A stretch of DNA of 64,000 nucleotides from Aquamicrobium sp. LC103 (GTDB lineage: Bacteria; Pseudomonadota; Alphaproteobacteria; Rhizobiales; Rhizobiaceae). The stretch covers positions 434,001 to 498,000 of the forward strand of contig NZ_LBCQ02000003.1 in NCBI RefSeq assembly GCF_001014615.2. The letters run 5' to 3'. Every line of letters starts with the position of its first letter. Positions within the stretch are counted from its first letter, which is position 1. The notes beneath the pieces are model-generated. The model had not been told where the DNA came from, did not search any database, and worked only from the letters and a program-made list of their open reading frames with translations. The position numbers were made by a program, and so were the translations under genes. Below, one piece after another: positions 27,863 through 39,470 of the stretch.

Positions 27863-28739
27863 AGTGCACCTTCTTTTCCACGTAGCGGAACTGGATGGCA
27901 GTAAGCGCGATGACGATGATCATCAGGATGACCGACTGCGCGGCCGAGTCGCCGAGGATCAGATTGACGAAGCCGTCATTGTACACCTTGTAGACGAGCG
28001 TTTCGGTCGCCTTCCCGGGCCCGCCTCCGGTCACGGCGTGGATGATGCCGAACGTGTCGAAGAAGGCGTAGGTGGTGTTGATGACGAGCAGGAAGAAGGT
28101 CGTCGGCGCGAGCAGCGGAAAGACGATCGTCCAGAAACGCTTGTTCTCCCCTGCCCCGTCGATCGCGGCGGCCTCGATCAGCGTCTTCGGAATGGCCTGG
28201 AGGCCGGCGACGAAGAACAGGAAATTGTAGCTGATCTGCTTCCAGGCGGCCGCCGCGATGACCAGCGTCATCGCCTGCGGACCATTGAGCAGCGGGTCCC
28301 AGCCGAAACCGGCGGAGCGCAGCATATAGGCGAACGTGCCCATCGCAGGATTGAACATGAACAGCCAGAGCATGCCGGCGATCGCCGGAGCGACGGCATA
28401 GGGCCAGATCAGCAATGTTCGGTAGATGCCGCGCCCGCGGATGATCTTGTCGGCCATGACGGCGAGCAGCAGCGCCAGCGCCATGGCGAGAAAGGCCGTC
28501 GCGATCGAGAAGATGACCGTGACCTGGACAGCATTGATGTAGTTGGGGTCGTTGAGCACGCGGCGGAAATTGGCGAGCCCGACGAAGGTGCTTTGCAGGC
28601 CGAACGGGTCCTCGCGCAGCAGCGACTGGCGCAGCGCCTGACTGGCGGGCCAATAGAAGAAGACGATGGTGATCGCCAGTTGCGGCGCCAGCAGCAGGTA
28701 GGGCAACAGCTTGTTGGGGAAGGTTACGCGCGGGGACAA
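27855..28739 (-). CDS. ugpA: sn-Glycerol-3-phosphate ABC importer, permease
   Basis: 294 residues, six spans, with N-terminal [10 protein letters not shown] typical of UgpA and the EAA loop E-A-A-A-I-D-G-A-G near residue 195. It forms the channel with UgpE. It follows ugpB after 75 bases that hold a strong stem-loop, and overlaps ugpE at its 3' end. The sequence M-L-W-L-F-M-F-N-P near 118 is also characteristic of the UgpA group. Confidence 0.92.
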   Translation of the reverse strand: MSPRVTFPNKLLPYLLLAPQLAITIVFFYWPASQALRQSLLREDPFGLQSTFVGLANFRRVLNDPNYINAVQVTVIFSIATAFLAMALALLLAVMADKIIRGRGIYRTLLIWPYAVAPAIAGMLWLFMFNPAMGTFAYMLRSAGFGWDPLLNGPQAMTLVIAAAAWKQISYNFLFFVAGLQAIPKTLIEAAAIDGAGENKRFWTIVFPLLAPTTFFLLVINTTYAFFDTFGIIHAVTGGGPGKATETLVYKVYNDGFVNLILGDSAAQSVILMIIVIALTAIQFRYVEKKVHYG

Positions 28740-28765
28740 AAATCACTTCCTCGACGTGGAAAACG

Positions 28766-28795
28766 GCCGCCCGCATGAGAAATCATGCGGGCGGC
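28766..28795 (-). other. Stem-loop between ugpB and ugpA
   Basis: Perfect 13-base inverted repeat GCCGCCCGCATGA and its complement, with a four-base loop and no T run. It probably stabilises the ugpB mRNA 3' end or causes partial termination, which would make the binding protein more abundant than the permeases. Confidence 0.7.
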
Positions 28796-28814
28796 GGTTG
28801 TGCCTGGATTTGCG

Positions 28815-30125
28815 TTAGTTGCCGATCGCCTGCTGGATCGCCGCATTGCCGCGCGAGACGGCGTTGTCGAGCGCCTGCTGGGCGGTCTGCTGGCCGGCGA
28901 GCATCTTCTCGAACTCCTCGTTCTGGATGTCGCGCACCTGCGGCAGATTGACGAGACGAACCCCGCGCGAATTCTCGGTCGGTTCCTTGCCCATCATCTG
29001 CTGGATCGGAATCTCGCGGCCGGGATTCTTCTCGTAGAAACCGGATTCCTTCGTCGCCTCATAAGCCTCCAGCGTCACCGGCAGATAGCCGGAAACCTGG
29101 TGAAGGCGTGCCTGGATATCGGTCTGCGAGAGGAAGTTGAAGAAGGCCGCGACCGCCTGGTACTCCTCGTCCGACTTGCCGCCGAACACCCAGAGGCTCG
29201 CCCCGCCGGGCGTCGTGTTCTGGGGCGCTCCCTCGGCGGAAGGCTCGTACGGCAACTGGCCGAGGCCGTAGTTCAGGCCCGACTTGATGACGTCGCCGAG
29301 ACCGCCGGAAGATTCGGTGAAGATGCCGCATTCGCCCGACAGGAAGAGCTGCTTGGCCTCGGAGGTGCGGCCGCCGTAGCGGAAGGTGTCGTCCTTGGCG
29401 AGATCGGCGATCTGCTGGAAGTGCTCGGCATAGATCGGTGCGTTGATCTTCAGCTCGACGTCGGTCGAGGCGAGGCCGTTCTCGTTGGTGCCGTAGGAGA
29501 CGTTGTTCCAGGCGGCGAAGTTCTCGAGATGGATCCAGGTGAGCCAGGTCGAGGTGTAGCCGCACTGCGCGGCGCCGCTGGACTTGATCTTCTTGGCCGC
29601 TTCGAACACTTCCGGCCAGGTTTTCGGCGGATTGTCGACGTCGAGGCCGGCTTTCTCGAAGATGTCCTTGTTGTAGTAGAGGATCGGCGAGGAGGAATTG
29701 TACGGGAAGGAAAGCATCGTGCCGTCGGGCTTGGAATAATAGGCCACGATGCCCGGCAGGTACTGGCTCTTGTCGAATTGCTTGCCGCCCATGGAAAGGA
29801 TTTCCGCGACCGGCTTCACGGCGCCCTCGGCGGCCATCATGACGCCGGTGCCGACGTCGAACACCTGGATGATGTGCGGCGCCTGGTTGGCGCGGAAGGC
29901 GGCGATGCCGGCGTTCAGCGTTTCCGGATAGGTGCCCTTGAACACCGGGACGACCTTGTAGTCGCTCTGGCTTTCGTTGAATTCCTTCGAAAGGGTCTCC
30001 ACGACCTCGTTGTTCGCACCGGTCATCGCGTGCCACCAGTTGATCTCGGTGACAGCCAGGGCGGAGGAGGTGGAAAGAATGCTGAAGGTGGCGGCAATGC
30101 CCGCCGCAAGGCCGTAGGTTTTCAT
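28815..30125 (-). CDS. ugpB: sn-Glycerol-3-phosphate ABC importer, periplasmic binding protein
   Basis: 436 residues with a signal peptide of about 24 residues (ends S-S-A-L-A). The mature start T-E-I-N-W-W-H-A-M-T-G and the pattern N-E-S-Q-S-D-Y near 55 are those of UgpB; Y-N-S-S-S-P-I-L-Y near 145 contains residues that contact the ligand in the family. It captures glycerol-3-phosphate and its diesters. GGGAG eight bases before 30125 supports the start. A three-half-site Pho box lies about 60 to 90 bases upstream, so PhoB probably induces it under phosphate limitation. Confidence 0.93.
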   Translation of the reverse strand: MKTYGLAAGIAATFSILSTSSALAVTEINWWHAMTGANNEVVETLSKEFNESQSDYKVVPVFKGTYPETLNAGIAAFRANQAPHIIQVFDVGTGVMMAAEGAVKPVAEILSMGGKQFDKSQYLPGIVAYYSKPDGTMLSFPYNSSSPILYYNKDIFEKAGLDVDNPPKTWPEVFEAAKKIKSSGAAQCGYTSTWLTWIHLENFAAWNNVSYGTNENGLASTDVELKINAPIYAEHFQQIADLAKDDTFRYGGRTSEAKQLFLSGECGIFTESSGGLGDVIKSGLNYGLGQLPYEPSAEGAPQNTTPGGASLWVFGGKSDEEYQAVAAFFNFLSQTDIQARLHQVSGYLPVTLEAYEATKESGFYEKNPGREIPIQQMMGKEPTENSRGVRLVNLPQVRDIQNEEFEKMLAGQQTAQQALDNAVSRGNAAIQQAIGN

Positions 30126-30173
30126 GGTTTCACTCCCGATATCGTTGGCGAAAGGATCAGTTCCGCAGACGGG

Positions 30174-30216
30174 AGTATCGGCGCTCCATGACAGGATCAC
30201 AACAGTTTTGTTTCAG
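30174..30216 (-). promoter_or_regulatory. Pho box and -10 of ugpB
   Basis: Reading leftward, three half-sites are spaced exactly 11 bases apart: CTGAAAC (30210-30216), CTGTTGT (30199-30205) and CTGTCAT (30188-30194), each separated by four bases. The last two match the PhoB consensus CTGTCAT closely. Eight bases further is GATACT (30174-30179), well placed as -10 for a PhoB-activated promoter without a -35. Confidence 0.8.
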
Positions 30217-30321
30217 GTTCGTGAACTTTCGTAACGCAAATTCCACAAGAAACCGCTACCAAAGCGAAAATCATACGAAAATCGTAGGCGGAAAAACGCA
30301 CCCTCAGCTTTCGAATGAAGG

Positions 30322-30942
30322 TCAGGCCGACAGCGGCAGCCAGTGCAGCGGCACATGGCCCTCGTCGCCACGCACGCGCTCGAGCCAGGCCGCGACGGCG
30401 GGGAAGCGCGACATGTCGTAGCCGGCAAAACCGGCGTCCTGCGTGTAGGCGAAGAGCGCGATGTCGGCAATGCTCATCCTGTCGCCGGCTATGAACGGCG
30501 TCCTGGAAAGCTGGTTCTCCATGACCTGCAACGCGTTGCTTCCCGCCTCGAGCAGGAATTCCATGCGCTGCGGCGTCGCCTGCGCGGCGCGTTCGGGATA
30601 TTTGATGAGCGCGCGGCGCACCGCGATATAGGGCTCGTGGCTGTATTGTTCGAAGAACAGCCATTGATGGACGAGCGCTCTGTCGTAGGCGTCCCCGGGA
30701 AGCAAGCGGGTGCCTTCGGCGAGATAGAGCAGGATGGCGTTCGATTCCGCGAGGAGGCGGCCGTCCTCCAGTTCCAGCAGCGGCACCTTTCCGTTCGGAT
30801 TCTTGGCGAGATACTCCGCCGTCCGCGTCTCGCCGGAGACGGAATTGACCTCGACGTGGCGAAACGGCCTGCCGAGCTTCGCCATGAGCAGGCGTGGCTT
30901 GTAGCAGTTGCCGCTGTCGTGCATGCCATAGATGGTGAGCAT
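30322..30942 (-). CDS. Glutathione S-transferase family protein
   Basis: 206 residues. The thioredoxin-like N-terminal domain has Y-G-M-H-D-S-G-N-C-Y-K near residue 5, cis-Pro in K-V-P-L-L near 52, and E-S-N-A-I near 66 for the glutathione gamma-glutamate; the helical C-terminal domain includes M-S-I-A-D-I-A near 156. The Ser or Cys near residues 10-13 would be the catalytic residue. It is cytosolic; substrate unknown. It stands alone between ugpB and the EAL genes. Confidence 0.9.
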   Translation of the reverse strand: MLTIYGMHDSGNCYKPRLLMAKLGRPFRHVEVNSVSGETRTAEYLAKNPNGKVPLLELEDGRLLAESNAILLYLAEGTRLLPGDAYDRALVHQWLFFEQYSHEPYIAVRRALIKYPERAAQATPQRMEFLLEAGSNALQVMENQLSRTPFIAGDRMSIADIALFAYTQDAGFAGYDMSRFPAVAAWLERVRGDEGHVPLHWLPLSA

Positions 30943-31038
30943 CGTTCCTCCGGGCTGAATGGAAGCTTTCGGCGCGGATTATCGCGCCGGCGGGCGGCGA
31001 AGACCAGTTCGTAGTTTTCGAGCTTCCATCAGCGCCGC

Positions 31039-31902
31039 TTATGGCTCGGCGCGCGACCTGCCGAACAGGGGCACGATGTTCGCGTCTTGCCGCAGGATGC
31101 GCGCGGCATCGAGGGGCGTCTCGTCAAAAACCGTGCCTACCAGCGCGGCGCGCCTCAGCGCCGGCCCCTTCACCAGGTCCGCGCCGACCTCCAGCGCGAT
31201 CTCGAATTGGCGCACCGTCGCGATATCGTCGATCAGGACTTCCGCGCCCTCGGCCTTGAGGCCGGAGACGAGGACGGAAAGCAGGCGCACGGCCTGCTCG
31301 TTCTCCGCGATCCGGCGGAACCACGCGCTGCCGAGCGCCACGATGTCGGGCGAGACCTGCCTGACGGCGTCGAAATTGGAGGGGCCGGAACCGAATTCGC
31401 GGACGGCAATGCCCATTCCGATCCCGCGAAGGCCGTCGGCCAGCCGGCGCGGCGCATCGCGATCGGCCATGCCGCCCTCGGCGATCTCGCAAACCATCAG
31501 TTCCGGCGCGATCTCGATATCGGCGAGATCGCCGGCGATGCGGTCGAGCCCGCCGAGCACCTCGTCGACCCGCTCGGACGTGGCCGGCCCGAAACCGAAA
31601 AACAGCCTGAGGCCGTCGACGCCGATGTTGCGGTGGTTGCGGAAGCAAAGCGCGCGACAAAGCAGGTCGATGTCCCGGCGTCTCTCCGCGGATACCTTGC
31701 GGAACAGCGCCTCCATCGATGAGGGCCGGCCCTGCAGGAACGGCTTCGCCTGCCCCTTGACCCCGAACGGCACGAAGCCCTGCCCCTGCCGCCGGAAGAT
31801 GGGTTCATAGGCCGTCTTCAGCCTGAACTCACCCAGGAGCCCGGTTTCGATGCCGACCTCGTCGGCGGCGATGAGGTCGTCGATCTCGGTGAAATGATAC
31901 AT
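31039..31902 (-). CDS. Degenerate EAL-domain protein
   Basis: 287 residues, EAL fold over most of the length (Y-E-P-I-F near 32, E-I-A-E near 139), but key residues are lost: the E-x-L motif is V-K-G, the Asn of the N-x-x motif is Gly (F-F-G-F-G), D-D-F-G is R-E-F-G and the catalytic Lys is Ala (D-I-V-A-L). It is thus unlikely to cleave c-di-GMP and may act as a regulator by binding another protein. It starts three bases after the stop of an EAL protein with intact residues, so they are co-expressed. Confidence 0.8.
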   Translation of the reverse strand: MYHFTEIDDLIAADEVGIETGLLGEFRLKTAYEPIFRRQGQGFVPFGVKGQAKPFLQGRPSSMEALFRKVSAERRRDIDLLCRALCFRNHRNIGVDGLRLFFGFGPATSERVDEVLGGLDRIAGDLADIEIAPELMVCEIAEGGMADRDAPRRLADGLRGIGMGIAVREFGSGPSNFDAVRQVSPDIVALGSAWFRRIAENEQAVRLLSVLVSGLKAEGAEVLIDDIATVRQFEIALEVGADLVKGPALRRAALVGTVFDETPLDAARILRQDANIVPLFGRSRAEP

Positions 31903-31905
31903 GCG

Positions 31906-34216
<2,311 letters not shown>

Positions 34217-34242
34217 GACGGTCGACCGCGAAACGATCGAAG

Positions 34243-34267
34243 AACCCGGCTCAACGGCCGGGTTTTT
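34243..34267 (+). terminator. Rho-independent terminator of aatA
   Basis: Stem AACCCGGC/GCCGGGTT, six-base loop, then a run of T, 27 bases after the aatA stop. Classic form. Confidence 0.9.
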
Positions 34268-34408
34268 CGTTTAGGTGAGACCAGCCCGCGCATTTGCGGA
34301 ACCCGGTGGATTCTTTTGCCGCGGCGCCGAAAATTTATCATTCGGATTCAAACAGTTTTAAAGCCTGTTGCTTAGCTCTAACGCCGGGTTGGGGCGGGGG
34401 CTGAAACC

Positions 34409-35938
34409 ATGAGCAATTACAGGTCGATCAAGGACCACAGCGAGCGCGGCTACCACACGGTCCAGTTGCTGCTGACGGTCGGCGCCGGAATGATAGTGTG
34501 GTCGCTTTTCACGATCATCGACGACCGTAGGGTTTTTGCCGCCCTGCTCGTCTGTCTGGCGATCATGTTCGTGGGCTTCGCGCTGCTTGCCTATCTGAGG
34601 CGATCCATCGCCTACCGGCTCAACCAGGCCTCTCTTGCCGAGCAGGAACGGCACATGCTGCTGCGCGACGACGCCCTGACCGGCGCAATGACGCGCCGCT
34701 TCTTCCTCGAGGAACTGCAGAGGACCCTCGGCACGCCCTTCAAGCCCCGCGATGCAACGCTGGTGCTGATCGATCTCGACCATTTCAAGCAATTGAACGA
34801 CAGCTTCGGGCATCCGTTCGGCGACCGGGCGCTGGTTCATGTCGTATCGTCCATCAAGCAGCTCTTTCCGGATTGCACGACGGGGCGGCTCGGCGGCGAC
34901 GAGTTCGCGGTGATCGTGCGCGACGCCGACATCGACCGGACGCGCGCCCGTGTCAGAGCGCTTCTCGACACGCTTCGCATGGGAAGGCTGCACGAGGGCC
35001 ACACCGTCTCGCTGAGTGTTTCGGCCGGCGCCGCGCTGGCGCCGCGCCACGCCGGCCAGGCCGAGGAACTGATGCTTCTCGCCGATCTCGCCCTTTACGA
35101 AAGCAAGTCGGCAGGCCGCGGCCGCCTGACGGTGTTCGATCCTGAGATGCTTTCCGACAAGCGGCACTCCCGCTTTATAGAGCGCGAGCTTCGAGCCGCG
35201 ATCTACCTGAACCAACTCGAGCTACACTACCAGCCGATCACGAACGATCGCGGCTCGGTTCTCGCGCTCGAGGGTCTGGTGAGATGGAGGCATCCGGTGC
35301 GCGGCATGATCCCGCCCGGCGACTTCATTCCCGTGGCCGAACGCTCCAACCTGATCGGCACGCTCGGCGAATGGGTGTTCCGCCAGGCATGCCTCGACAT
35401 CGTCCACTTTCCCGGCTGCCGGCTCACCATCAACGTTTCGGGAGAGCAGTTGAAGCATGACAGCTTCCTCCTGATGCTCGGCCGGGTACTGAAGGAAACG
35501 GGCAGGCGCGCCGACCTTTTCGTCCTCGAAATAACCGAGACGGTGGCGACCGGCGCGAAGCCCGAGATCCTTCGCAGGCTCGAGGCCGCGAGATCGATGG
35601 GCTTCAAGATCGCGCTCGACGATTTCGGCACCGGCTATTGCGGGTTCAACTATCTCAAGACCTTGCCGATCGACAGCATCAAGATCGACCGCAGCTACAT
35701 TCAGGGCCTTGGGCACGACCCGGTGGCGCAGGTCTTCGTCTCGGCGCTGGTGCAGATCGCCCGCATCCAGAATCTCGCGGTCGTCGCCGAGGGGGTGGAG
35801 ACCGAGGCGGAACTGATCCTCGCCAGGGCCGCCGGCTGCGACCGCTTCCAGGGCTATCACATCAGCCGGCCGGCCCGTAAGGAGGAACTGTCCTGGGTGA
35901 ACGAGAGCAGCCCCATGGAACACGCCCTTTCAGCGTGA
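34409..35938 (+). CDS. Membrane GGDEF-EAL protein
   Basis: 509 residues. Two membrane spans (about 20-37 and 44-62) are followed by a GGDEF domain with an intact R-L-G-G-D-E-F near residue 170 and no clear R-x-x-D inhibition site, then an EAL domain with E-G-L, I-N-V-S, L-E-I-T-E, D-D-F-G-T-G-Y, I-K-I-D, A-E-G-V-E-T and Q-G-Y all present. Both halves could therefore be active: cyclase and phosphodiesterase of c-di-GMP. There is no periplasmic sensor domain of size. G-rich ribosome site eight bases before 34409. It is convergent with the potassium channel gene. Confidence 0.92.
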   Translation: MSNYRSIKDHSERGYHTVQLLLTVGAGMIVWSLFTIIDDRRVFAALLVCLAIMFVGFALLAYLRRSIAYRLNQASLAEQERHMLLRDDALTGAMTRRFFLEELQRTLGTPFKPRDATLVLIDLDHFKQLNDSFGHPFGDRALVHVVSSIKQLFPDCTTGRLGGDEFAVIVRDADIDRTRARVRALLDTLRMGRLHEGHTVSLSVSAGAALAPRHAGQAEELMLLADLALYESKSAGRGRLTVFDPEMLSDKRHSRFIERELRAAIYLNQLELHYQPITNDRGSVLALEGLVRWRHPVRGMIPPGDFIPVAERSNLIGTLGEWVFRQACLDIVHFPGCRLTINVSGEQLKHDSFLLMLGRVLKETGRRADLFVLEITETVATGAKPEILRRLEAARSMGFKIALDDFGTGYCGFNYLKTLPIDSIKIDRSYIQGLGHDPVAQVFVSALVQIARIQNLAVVAEGVETEAELILARAAGCDRFQGYHISRPARKEELSWVNESSPMEHALSA

Positions 35939-35947
35939 GGCCGCCGG

Positions 35948-36748
35948 TCACTCGTCGTCGTTCGGGATGTTCAGCATGTTGCCGCAGGCCTTGCAGAACA
36001 CGGCGTCCTTGTCGTGGCGCTGAAGCCCGCATTGCGGGCAGGGAAAGAACACCTTCACCGGGCGAAAGATCGACTGCGCCAGCCGCACGAACAGCGAGAT
36101 GCCGATGATCATGGTGACGATCGCCGTCAGCTTGCCCCACACGCCCGGCAGCACGATATCGCCGAAGCCGGTGGTGGTTACGGTTGCGACGGTGAAATAG
36201 AGCGCGTCGACATAGCCCTCGACGGTCGGCCCGTGGCTGAAGAAGCTCGTATAGACGAACCCCGTCACGATGAAGAGGAAGGTGAGCAGGTTCATGACCG
36301 CATGAACCACGTCGCGCCATTCGCCGTAGCCGTTGCGCTCCAGCGGCGCCCACAGCACGCCGCTGCGCGACAGCGACCACAATCTCAATATGCGCAGGAA
36401 GCCGAGATTGAACAGCGTGTAGGGAAAGAGCAGCGTGACGAGAACGAAGATGTCGACCAGCACCGTGGCCTGGCGGAGCCAGCGCAGGACGTCGGAGGAG
36501 GCAAACGCCCGCGCCGCGATGTCGGCGGCCAGAAGCGCCGCGACGGAATAGTCGATCCAGAGGAAGGACGGCAGATCGCGCAGCAATGGCGAGACGATGA
36601 AGAAGACGATGATCGCCAGGTCGACGATGGTGACGGCGATCTGGAAACGGAGCGCGGCGGTCGTGCGCCCGTGATAGAGCTTGCGCAGCTTCAGCCGCAG
36701 ACGCTGCAAGGAGGACTCGGGTTCGGCGGCTGCGTTCTCGCTTGTCAT
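35948..36748 (-). CDS. Potassium channel-like protein with C-terminal zinc ribbon
   Basis: 266 residues. Several spans in the first 190 residues include a weakly charged S4-like helix (F-L-R-I-L-R-L near 120), and the pore loop T-V-T-T-T-G-F-G-D near 200 is a potassium selectivity filter variant (T-T-G-F-G-D). The last 45 residues carry C-P-Q-C and C-K-A-C, a zinc-ribbon (double CxxC) in the cytoplasm, unusual for this class. Probably an ion channel gated or stabilised by the ribbon; the ligand is unknown. Start at 36748 gives the hydrophilic N-terminus of related proteins. Confidence 0.85.
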   Translation of the reverse strand: MTSENAAAEPESSLQRLRLKLRKLYHGRTTAALRFQIAVTIVDLAIIVFFIVSPLLRDLPSFLWIDYSVAALLAADIAARAFASSDVLRWLRQATVLVDIFVLVTLLFPYTLFNLGFLRILRLWSLSRSGVLWAPLERNGYGEWRDVVHAVMNLLTFLFIVTGFVYTSFFSHGPTVEGYVDALYFTVATVTTTGFGDIVLPGVWGKLTAIVTMIIGISLFVRLAQSIFRPVKVFFPCPQCGLQRHDKDAVFCKACGNMLNIPNDDE

Positions 36749-36932
36749 CAGGACTCGATAACCTCCGCCCGCCCCGCAGTCCAGCCTCGCGGCATTACTC
36801 CCTTGCCCTCTCCCGGCTCTCGTGTGACGATGGGTCAAGGCCCCCGACGGCCGCAGAGCCGTCACGGCCTTGCGACGGTCGTCAGGCCGGCCGCCGCTCA
36901 TGAGGAAACGCGTGAGAGGAGGTCAGGTGATC

Positions 36933-38978
36933 ATGGGAAAACGAGCCGGAGAACGACGCACGGGACCGAAATGCGTCGCCATCATCGGTCCCTTTGCCAG
37001 CGGTAAGACAACCCTGCTCGAAGCCATTCTGGCGCGAACCGGCGCCATCCCCCGGCAGAACCCGGTTTCTTCGGGCAACACGATAGGCGACCATTCACTG
37101 GAAGCGCGCGAGCACGCGATGAGCGTGGAAGCGAGCTTCGCCACCACCGAATTCATGGACGAGAGCATCACTTTCGTCGACTGCCCCGGCTCGATCGAGT
37201 TCGCCCACGAGGCGGCTCCGGTGCTCGCCGCCTGCGACGTGGCGATCGTCGTTGCCGAGCCCGACGAGAAGAAATTCCCCGCATTGCAGCTCATCATGCG
37301 CCAGATAGACGATCTCGGCCTGCCGCGCATGCTCTTCCTCAACAAGATCGACAAGGCGACCGCCGGCGTGCGCGAGACGCTGAAGCTGTTGCAGCCGGCG
37401 AGCGCGACACCGCTGCTTCTGCGACAGATACCGCTGCGCAAGGACAGCATCGTCGTCGGCTCGATCGATCTGGCGCTGGAGCGGGCCTATATCTACCGCG
37501 AGCACGCCGAAAGCACGGTCGCCGAAATTCCCGACGACGAGAAGGCCAGGGAGATCGAGGCGCGCTTCTCGATGCTGGAGACGCTGGCCGACCACGACGA
37601 CGCGCTGATGGAGCAGCTTCTGGAGGAGATCGAGCCGCCGCGCGACGCGATCTTCGACGATCTGGCGGCCGACCTGCGCGAAGGCATGGTGACGCCGGTC
37701 TTCATCGGCTCGGCCGAAAAGGGCAACGGCGTGCTGCGCCTCCTGAAGGCGATACGCCACGACGCACCCGACGTGGAGGCCACGCGCCAGAGGCTGGGCG
37801 CGCCGACCGGCTCGCCGCTCGCACAGGTCATGAAGACGGTCCACACCGCGCATGGCGGCAAGCTCTCCGTCGCTCGCGTGCTCTCGGGCAGGATCGCGGA
37901 CGCGACCGAGGTCTACGGCTCGGACGGCTCGACGGCCAAGGTATCGGGCGTCTACCGCATGCTCGGCAAGGACCAGGCGAAGCTCGCCTCGGCGACTGAA
38001 GGCGAGACGGTCGCGCTCGGCAAGCTCGACGGCATCCGCACCGGCGAAACGGTAGGCACGAGCAGGAGCGTGACGGCACTGGTGGACCTGCCTCCCCCCG
38101 CCGCGGTCTATTCGGTCGCCCTGCGCCCGAAGGAGCGAAAGGACGACGTGAAGCTGTCGGCCGCGCTGCAGCGGCTGCTCGAGGAGGATCCCTCGCTTGC
38201 GATGGAGCAGAACCAGGACACCGGCGAGACGATCGTCTCCGGCCATGGCGAGATGCATCTGCGGGTGACCGTCGAGCGGCTGGAAGGGAAATACCAGATC
38301 CCCGTGGAGGCGCGGGCGCCCTCGGTTCCCTACCGCGAGACCATCCGCAAGCCGGTCACCCAGCGTGGACGCCACAAGAAACAGTCGGGCGGCCACGGCC
38401 AGTTCGGCGACGTGGTGCTCGACATCAAGCCGCTGCCGCGCGGCACCGGCTTCGAGTTCACCGAGACGATCACTGGCGGCGTGGTGCCCAAGCAGTACAT
38501 CCCCTCGGTGGAGGCCGGCATACGCGACTATCTCAAATGCGGGCCGATGGGCTTTCCGGTGGTCGATCTTTCGGTGAACCTCGCGGACGGCTCCTACCAC
38601 ACCGTCGATTCCTCCGACATGGCGTTTCAGATGGCGGCGAAGCTGGCGATGAAGGAAGGCATGTCCGCCTGCTCGCCGGTGCTGCTCGAGCCGATCCTGA
38701 AGGTGGAAATCTTCACGCCCAACGAGGCGACGGCGAAGGTCACGGCGCTGGTCCCGCAACGGCGCGGCCAGATCCTCGGCTTCGACGCGCGCGCCGGGTG
38801 GGCCGGCTGGGACGTGGTCGAAGCGATGATGCCGCAAGCCGAAATCGGCAGTCTGATCGTCGAGCTGCGCTCGGCGACGGCCGGCGTGGCTTCCTATGTC
38901 GCGCGGTTCGCGCATATGGCGGAGCTGACCGGCAGGCTCGCCGACGACGTGGCGAACGGGCACGGCAAGGCTGCCTGA
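36933..38978 (+). CDS. Elongation factor G-like GTPase
   Basis: 681 residues with the EF-G domain order: G domain (G1 G-P-F-A-S-G-K-T near residue 20, G4 N-K-I-D near 134), domain II, and domains III-V, including H-G-E-M-H-L near 450 and R-G-Q-I-L-G near 612. In switch II, the EF-G motif D-T-P-G-H is here D-C-P-G-S: the catalytic histidine is serine. This fits the EF-G-like paralogue group rather than housekeeping FusA. Such proteins are ribosome-associated but poorly known. AGGAGG stands ten bases before the ATG. A hairpin follows the gene. Confidence 0.88.
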   Translation: MGKRAGERRTGPKCVAIIGPFASGKTTLLEAILARTGAIPRQNPVSSGNTIGDHSLEAREHAMSVEASFATTEFMDESITFVDCPGSIEFAHEAAPVLAACDVAIVVAEPDEKKFPALQLIMRQIDDLGLPRMLFLNKIDKATAGVRETLKLLQPASATPLLLRQIPLRKDSIVVGSIDLALERAYIYREHAESTVAEIPDDEKAREIEARFSMLETLADHDDALMEQLLEEIEPPRDAIFDDLAADLREGMVTPVFIGSAEKGNGVLRLLKAIRHDAPDVEATRQRLGAPTGSPLAQVMKTVHTAHGGKLSVARVLSGRIADATEVYGSDGSTAKVSGVYRMLGKDQAKLASATEGETVALGKLDGIRTGETVGTSRSVTALVDLPPPAAVYSVALRPKERKDDVKLSAALQRLLEEDPSLAMEQNQDTGETIVSGHGEMHLRVTVERLEGKYQIPVEARAPSVPYRETIRKPVTQRGRHKKQSGGHGQFGDVVLDIKPLPRGTGFEFTETITGGVVPKQYIPSVEAGIRDYLKCGPMGFPVVDLSVNLADGSYHTVDSSDMAFQMAAKLAMKEGMSACSPVLLEPILKVEIFTPNEATAKVTALVPQRRGQILGFDARAGWAGWDVVEAMMPQAEIGSLIVELRSATAGVASYVARFAHMAELTGRLADDVANGHGKAA

Positions 38979-39007
38979 GGTCGGACAAGGGAATAGCGAG
39001 GAAAAAT

Positions 39008-39044
39008 GAAAACGGCGCCAGGTCTTGGGGTCTGACGCCGTTTC
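39008..39044 (+). terminator. Hairpin after the EF-G-like gene
   Basis: Stem AAACGGCG/CGCCGTTT around an 18-base loop that can partly pair inside, followed by only three T bases. About 30 bases after the stop codon; probably terminates the EF-G-like mRNA. Confidence 0.5.
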
Positions 39045-39339
39045 CATGCAGACCGCGATCGACAAAGCGACACTGCCAGGTCCGCCGCATGACCGGAGGG
39101 GCGATCCGGCCGGGGAGAAGTTGGACACGACGGTTGCCATGACATGCTACGGCGGTTCGGATGATGCCCCCATCTTCCGAGACGTCGAAGCATCGCCGCG
39201 TCCTGACCTAAAGGTAGACCCGTCATGCCCGGCTGCGCAGGTTACGAGATGTTACACGTCACGGTAACATATGTTCATTTTCGTATATGCCATTGTAAAT
39301 GCTAGCATTTTCATCGTCGGTAGCGTTTCCATCCTCGAG

Positions 39340-39372
39340 AAAAAACCGCCTGTTGTGACCGGGAAACGGGCG
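39340..39372 (-). terminator. Second minus-strand terminator beyond the sRNA
   Basis: Reading leftward: CGCCCGTT, ten-base loop, AACAGGCG (one mismatch in eight), then G and six T bases. It lies about 100 bases beyond the AbcR-like terminator and could stop read-through or end a second small RNA; no promoter between them was recognised. Confidence 0.5.
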
Positions 39373-39470
39373 ATACGTGATCGAAAACGAACCCCGACGA
39401 ACCCCCGGGCGCTGCCGAAAAGGAGCCGAAGCCGGGTCGGCCGGAGGATGATTCAGCGCATGACGGGCAC

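Noticed and set aside
37095-39140. 681-codon minus-strand frame over the EF-G-like gene
   Set aside because: Shadow of the EF-G-like gene; no motif and no start signals.
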